Assembly (NCBI GenBank): GCA_002070945.1
Contig: MWEG01000092.1
Coordinates: 1 to 64,000 of the forward strand
Direction: 5' to 3'
Source: Lentisphaerae bacterium ADurb.Bin082
GTDB taxonomy: Bacteria > Verrucomicrobiota > Lentisphaeria > Oligosphaerales > Oligosphaeraceae
DNA length: 64,000 bases
In this document: positions 60,729 to 64,000 of the stretch, in pieces
Position numbering within the stretch: the first letter of the stretch is position 1
Layout of the letters: each line of letters starts with the position of its first letter
Position numbers and translations under genes: made by a program
Notes under the pieces: model-generated
Seen by the model: only the letters and a program-made list of their open reading frames with translations
Told to the model about the DNA's origin: nothing
The model's database searches: none

Positions 60729-61961
60729 TCAGAATTCGAAGGTCGAGTCAGCCAGGCGTGTTTTCACTTCCTGGAGGACGCGCTCTTCTTCCGCCAGAGT
60801 GGGGGCGACGAAGGTGGCGCTGAAGCGGACAAAGTGGCCGACGTCATCCCAGGGCACAGTGCTGATCAGCTTTTCGGTGATCATCCACTGGCTGAAGTCT
60901 TCTGCGTTGGCAAAGCGACGTCCGCCCTTGATGCCTTTGGGGATAGCGACATAGAGGAAGAATGAGCCTTCCGGCATAGTGGCGTCAAAACCAATTTCCT
61001 TGAGCGTGTCAACGAGGGCGGCGAGTCGGCGGCGGTACTTTTCGCAGATCAGCGGGGTGATGGCTTTCTGGTTGGCGAGAGCCTTGGCGGCGGCCTTCTG
61101 GATGGCCAGGAATTGGCCGCTGTCAGCGTTGTCCTTGACCGTGGCGAAAGCGCGGATGGCGGCGGCATTGCCGCAGACCCAGCCCAGGCGCCAGCCGGTC
61201 ATGTTGAAGCCCTTGGACATGCTGTGCAGCTCGACAGCGACGTCGCGACCGCCGGGGCGGGACAGGATGCTGAGCGGCTTGCCCGTGAAATTGAGCGGCG
61301 CGTAGGGCGCGTCAACCACCAGCAGGAAGTCGTTGGCCTTGGCAAAGGCGATGGCGCGGTCGTAGAATTCCGGCGTGGCCGAGGCGCCAGTCGGGTTGTT
61401 GGGATAATTCAGGTAGATCAGCTTGCCGCGGCGGCGTTGCTCTGGGGTCAGGGCCTCAAGGTCAGGCAGAAAGCCGTTTTCTTTTTTCAGGGGCAGGTTA
61501 ACCACCTCGCCGCCGAGGTATTTGGTCCAGGTGCCGAGGACTGGATAGCCGGGAATAGTCATGACAGTGATGTCGCCGGGGTTGATGAAGCAGGTCGGCA
61601 GCAGGGTCAGCGCTGATTTGCTGCCGATGCTGTGGATGATTTCCGTTTCCGTGTCCAGGGTGACGCCGTAGAGTTCCTGCATATACTGCTTGACGGCGGC
61701 GCGGAAGTCAGCACCGCCGTTGTCAGCGTAAAAGCGGTTTTCAACTTTATTGGCTTCTTGCGCCAGGGCAGCGACCACTTCGGGGAAAGCCTTGTCATCC
61801 GGCTCGCCAACGCCCATGTCAATCAGTTCGACATTGGGTTTGGCACGTTTGGCAGCAGCTTTGGCTCGTTTGATTTTTTCGAACTTGTAGATGGTGGTGT
61901 CTTTGCCGAAGCTGGCGCCGCCGATGCGTTCGGCGAACATTTTTTGCAGATAAGAATCCAT
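60729..61961 (-). CDS. dapL: LL-diaminopimelate aminotransferase (410 aa)
   Basis: PLP enzyme making LL-diaminopimelate from tetrahydrodipicolinate in one step, for lysine and peptidoglycan. I choose ATG 61961-61959 (MDSYLQKMF), with AAGGA about 7 nt upstream; an ATG two codons earlier (61967) is too close to that site. Landmarks: IDMGVGEPDD near residue 48, SIGSKSALTLLPTCF, YLNYPNNPTGA near 180, HSMSKGFNMTGWRLG with the PLP Lys, and FVRFSATF at the end. Lentisphaerota and relatives use this route. Confidence 0.92.
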   Translation of the reverse strand: MDSYLQKMFAERIGGASFGKDTTIYKFEKIKRAKAAAKRAKPNVELIDMGVGEPDDKAFPEVVAALAQEANKVENRFYADNGGADFRAAVKQYMQELYGVTLDTETEIIHSIGSKSALTLLPTCFINPGDITVMTIPGYPVLGTWTKYLGGEVVNLPLKKENGFLPDLEALTPEQRRRGKLIYLNYPNNPTGASATPEFYDRAIAFAKANDFLLVVDAPYAPLNFTGKPLSILSRPGGRDVAVELHSMSKGFNMTGWRLGWVCGNAAAIRAFATVKDNADSGQFLAIQKAAAKALANQKAITPLICEKYRRRLAALVDTLKEIGFDATMPEGSFFLYVAIPKGIKGGRRFANAEDFSQWMITEKLISTVPWDDVGHFVRFSATFVAPTLAEEERVLQEVKTRLADSTFEF

Positions 61962-62003
61962 GTGCATGTCCTTACGTCTGAGGGTGGGCGTTTCGCTGCC
62001 GGA

Positions 62004-62882
62004 TCAGGCGCCGCAGCATTTTTTATGTTTTTTGCCGCTGCCGCAGGGGCAGGGGTCATTGCGACCGATTTTCGGTTCAGTGCGGGTTTTAGGCTCGCCG
62101 CGCTCCGGCAGTTCGGCGGCGGGTGCTTCGGGTGGGGCGAAAAGGCCGTCGATTTCGGCATCGATGTCAACGAGGTGGCCGCGATGTTCCTTGCGGAAGA
62201 CGTCGCGGAAATGCTGGCTGCCGATTTGGAAGATGCCGGAAATGATGCGCCGGGAAAAGGTGGTCTGATCCTGGAGCAGTCCGCTGTCAAGCACTGTGTT
62301 CAGCAGGAGACGGAGCTTGTTGCCGCCGATGACAGCGGCGTTGATGGCGGCGGCCATCCAGAGGCGCGGGTCGTCCTGGCGTTTTTTCCCGATGGCGGCG
62401 GTGAGCAAACGGCGGTATTCATCGACTACCAGTTTTTCCTCGATGGCGTTTTCCTGGAGGCGGAATGGGTATGTCAAAAGAGCTTGTTCACGCACTTCCG
62501 TAGCCAGGTTATGGTTCAGGATCAGGGCGCTGATGGCCGTGATCTCGCCCGGATCAAGCAGGGCGGCGAGGAAGCGATGCAAGTTGCGTACGAGCCAGTC
62601 GGTTTCGGCCAGGGGCTGGCTGAACTCGGCCTGGGAGACGAGCCGGAGCAAGTCCGGGCCGGCCAGTTGGTCGCGGCGATAGGACAAGTAGAGCAGTGCG
62701 CAGCTCAATTCATGGCGGGCGGCCTCTTCGGCCAAAAGGCCTGGGTTGTCAGCGCAGGCCCGCAAGACTTCACGGCAGCAGAGGTCGGCTTCAGCGACAT
62801 TGGCCCGGCAGTGCGTCATGGCGGCGCGGATGGATTCAGGGGTGAATTGGCGGAAACCCGCCAGAACAGATGCATTGTCCAT
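62004..62882 (-). CDS. SEC-C motif protein (292 aa)
   Basis: The C-terminus ends [20 protein letters not shown], the SEC-C zinc-binding motif (CxCxSGxxxxxCC pattern). The preceding ~260 residues are helical with many Leu, Ala and Arg and no recognised fold. SEC-C tails bind ribosomes or zinc-dependent partners in SecA and other proteins; the function of this protein is not known. It lies between dapL and the M24 peptidase. Confidence 0.8.
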   Translation of the reverse strand: MDNASVLAGFRQFTPESIRAAMTHCRANVAEADLCCREVLRACADNPGLLAEEAARHELSCALLYLSYRRDQLAGPDLLRLVSQAEFSQPLAETDWLVRNLHRFLAALLDPGEITAISALILNHNLATEVREQALLTYPFRLQENAIEEKLVVDEYRRLLTAAIGKKRQDDPRLWMAAAINAAVIGGNKLRLLLNTVLDSGLLQDQTTFSRRIISGIFQIGSQHFRDVFRKEHRGHLVDIDAEIDGLFAPPEAPAAELPERGEPKTRTEPKIGRNDPCPCGSGKKHKKCCGA

Positions 62883-62972
62883 GTTTGGATGCAGGTAGGG
62901 GATGGAAGGGGGATGGATAGGCAGGGCGGCTTCGCAGGACGTCGCTATCCGACAGCTAGAGACCGCTTGCGG

Positions 62973-64000
62973 TTACGGTATTTCAAGCTCAACAGGCGCT
63001 TCAGTCAAGTTCTCATAGCCTTCCGGAGTGATGACGGCGACATTTTCCAGGCGGACGCCGCCCCACTCGGGATAGTACAGTCCAGGCTCTATAGTGACGA
63101 CATTGTCGACTAAGAGTGGCGTGGCAGCGGCGCTTGACAAGGACGGGGCTTCATGCACTTCCAGGCCGAGGCCATGGCCTGTGCTGTGGAAGAATCCGTG
63201 CGGCGGCTTGGCCTCTACGTCGGTCGGGAAGCCCGCAGCATCGAGCGTCTCGGTGACGGCTTTATGGACGGTCGCACCAGTGACGCCAGGCCGGAGCATG
63301 GCCTGGGCGGCCTGCTGGGCTTTGTAGACGGCGTCGAAAGCGCGGCGGACGATGTCCGGTGCCTGGCCTTTGACTACGGTGCGGGTCAAGTCGCCGAAAT
63401 AGCCGGTGGCATCGTCCCGCGGGAAGATGTCCAGCACGATTGGCGTATGCGCCTGGATGGGGCCGTGGCCTTGCTGGTGCGGGTCAGCGGCTTGCTGGCC
63501 ATGAGCGGCGATTGTGTGGGACGCGGTGCCGCCATGGCGAGCGATCTCGGCGTCGATTTCGCCTTTGAGGGCTTCCGCCAGGAGGGGCTGGCCTTGCCAG
63601 AGCAGGGTGCCGTCCTGGCCGATTTTAGCCTGGCGGAGAATGTCGATAGCGCGGGCAAGGCCTTGTTCGGCGAGTCGGACGCCGTTGCGGACGTATTTGA
63701 TTTCCTGGGCGCTTTTACAGGCTCGGCCTGGGCTGAAGTCAGCTTTCGGGATGAGGGCGAGGTCTCGCTTGAGCAGCTCTGCTGCCAGGCCATACGGGAA
63801 GTACGTGGGTACTTCCCAGGTGTCGACTTGCAGGTGGCGGGCCATGGCGACGATGTAGTTTGCCGTCATGCGCCGCACTAGGCTGCGGCGCATGCGCCAT
63901 TGCCGAGCCGCCTCTGAAAAGGACAGCACTTGAACGCCGGGATGGCATTGCTTGACCGCACGGCCGACTTCGAGAGCGCTGACGACAACCGTGCCCTGAT
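62973..64000 (-). CDS. pepP: Xaa-Pro aminopeptidase, M24 family, C-terminal part (runs off the right edge)
   Basis: The reading frame stays open to the right edge and reads as a coherent peptide (EVGRAVKQCHPG then VQVLSFSEAARQ), so the true start lies outside. Metal ligands of the pita-bread fold are present: VLDIFPRDD and YFGDLTRT (two Asp), HSTGHGLGLEVHE (His), TIEPGLYYPE and GVRLENV (two Glu). It should remove N-terminal residues before Pro. No signal peptide can be judged because the N-terminus is missing. It uses the same direction as the SEC-C gene, 90 nt upstream of it. Confidence 0.9.
   Translation of the reverse strand, partial: QGTVVVSALEVGRAVKQCHPGVQVLSFSEAARQWRMRRSLVRRMTANYIVAMARHLQVDTWEVPTYFPYGLAAELLKRDLALIPKADFSPGRACKSAQEIKYVRNGVRLAEQGLARAIDILRQAKIGQDGTLLWQGQPLLAEALKGEIDAEIARHGGTASHTIAAHGQQAADPHQQGHGPIQAHTPIVLDIFPRDDATGYFGDLTRTVVKGQAPDIVRRAFDAVYKAQQAAQAMLRPGVTGATVHKAVTETLDAAGFPTDVEAKPPHGFFHSTGHGLGLEVHEAPSLSSAAATPLLVDNVVTIEPGLYYPEWGGVRLENVAVITPEGYENLTEAPVELEIP

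Overview
The window reads as a chromosomal segment of a PVC-group bacterium, most likely a Lentisphaerota member. This is inferred from H-X9-DG pseudopilins, a GntR-controlled secreted glycoside hydrolase / sodium symporter operon, mosaic intergenic hairpin repeats and an LL-diaminopimelate aminotransferase. No rRNA or other taxonomic marker is present, so the phylum is an inference.

Bases 1 to about 20,050 form an accessory island. Every gene in it is on the minus strand, mostly with overlapping or nearly abutting ends, and the base composition is higher in GC than the rest. Its right edge lies just beyond the 3' end of a tRNA-Asn gene (20474-20548). Its left edge, at the window border, holds the start of a DUF2924 gene and the small gene that usually precedes it. 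In Planctomycetes this pair normally sits beside a site-specific recombinase, which here would lie outside the window. In transcription order the island encodes: a SNF2-type helicase with an N-terminal HTH and a C-terminal DUF3883 nuclease-like domain; a DUF1156 DNA methylase; a DUF499 ATPase; a 1399-residue protein of unknown function; an XRE repressor and an ImmA/IrrE metalloprotease; a DUF2188 protein; and several unknown proteins. Helicase, methylase and ATPase overlap end to end and match the defence type called Hma (helicase-methylase-ATPase). The 1399-residue protein is the least explained part. A strong promoter upstream of the helicase carries a perfect inverted repeat between its -35 and -10 boxes, so the helicase's own HTH may control the operon.

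Bases 20,474-41,600 are mostly housekeeping genes: tRNA-Asn, a YbaK-type deacylase, a block hisC-dgkA-fmt-RNase E/G-dnaE-dus (minus strand), two sugar-phosphate isomerase-like TIM barrels, holA-GAF-argH (plus strand), and recN-lipoprotein-dnaG (minus strand), followed by a YigZ/IMPACT gene.

Bases 41,600-49,900 are a patchwork: a repeat-rich intergenic stretch, an AT-richer L-serine dehydratase, a giant secreted heparinase-like protein, a pseudopilin, a truncated Gfo/Idh/MocA oxidoreductase and a GntR regulator. An inverted pair of ~42-bp repeats brackets 42,001-48,724 and suggests a mobilised or rearranged segment. Bases 49,900-57,950 are an apparent sugar-utilisation operon: GntR/LacI regulator with a clear promoter and palindromic operator, pseudopilin, secreted clan GH-A glycosidase, small secreted protein, sodium:solute symporter, then a terminator hairpin.

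Bases 58,150-64,000 return to housekeeping genes: ZIP metal transporter, LpxH-like phosphoesterase, then on the minus strand an M24 aminopeptidase (cut by the window edge), a SEC-C protein, LL-DAP aminotransferase, a LipM/LplA-type ligase and a 79-residue protein.
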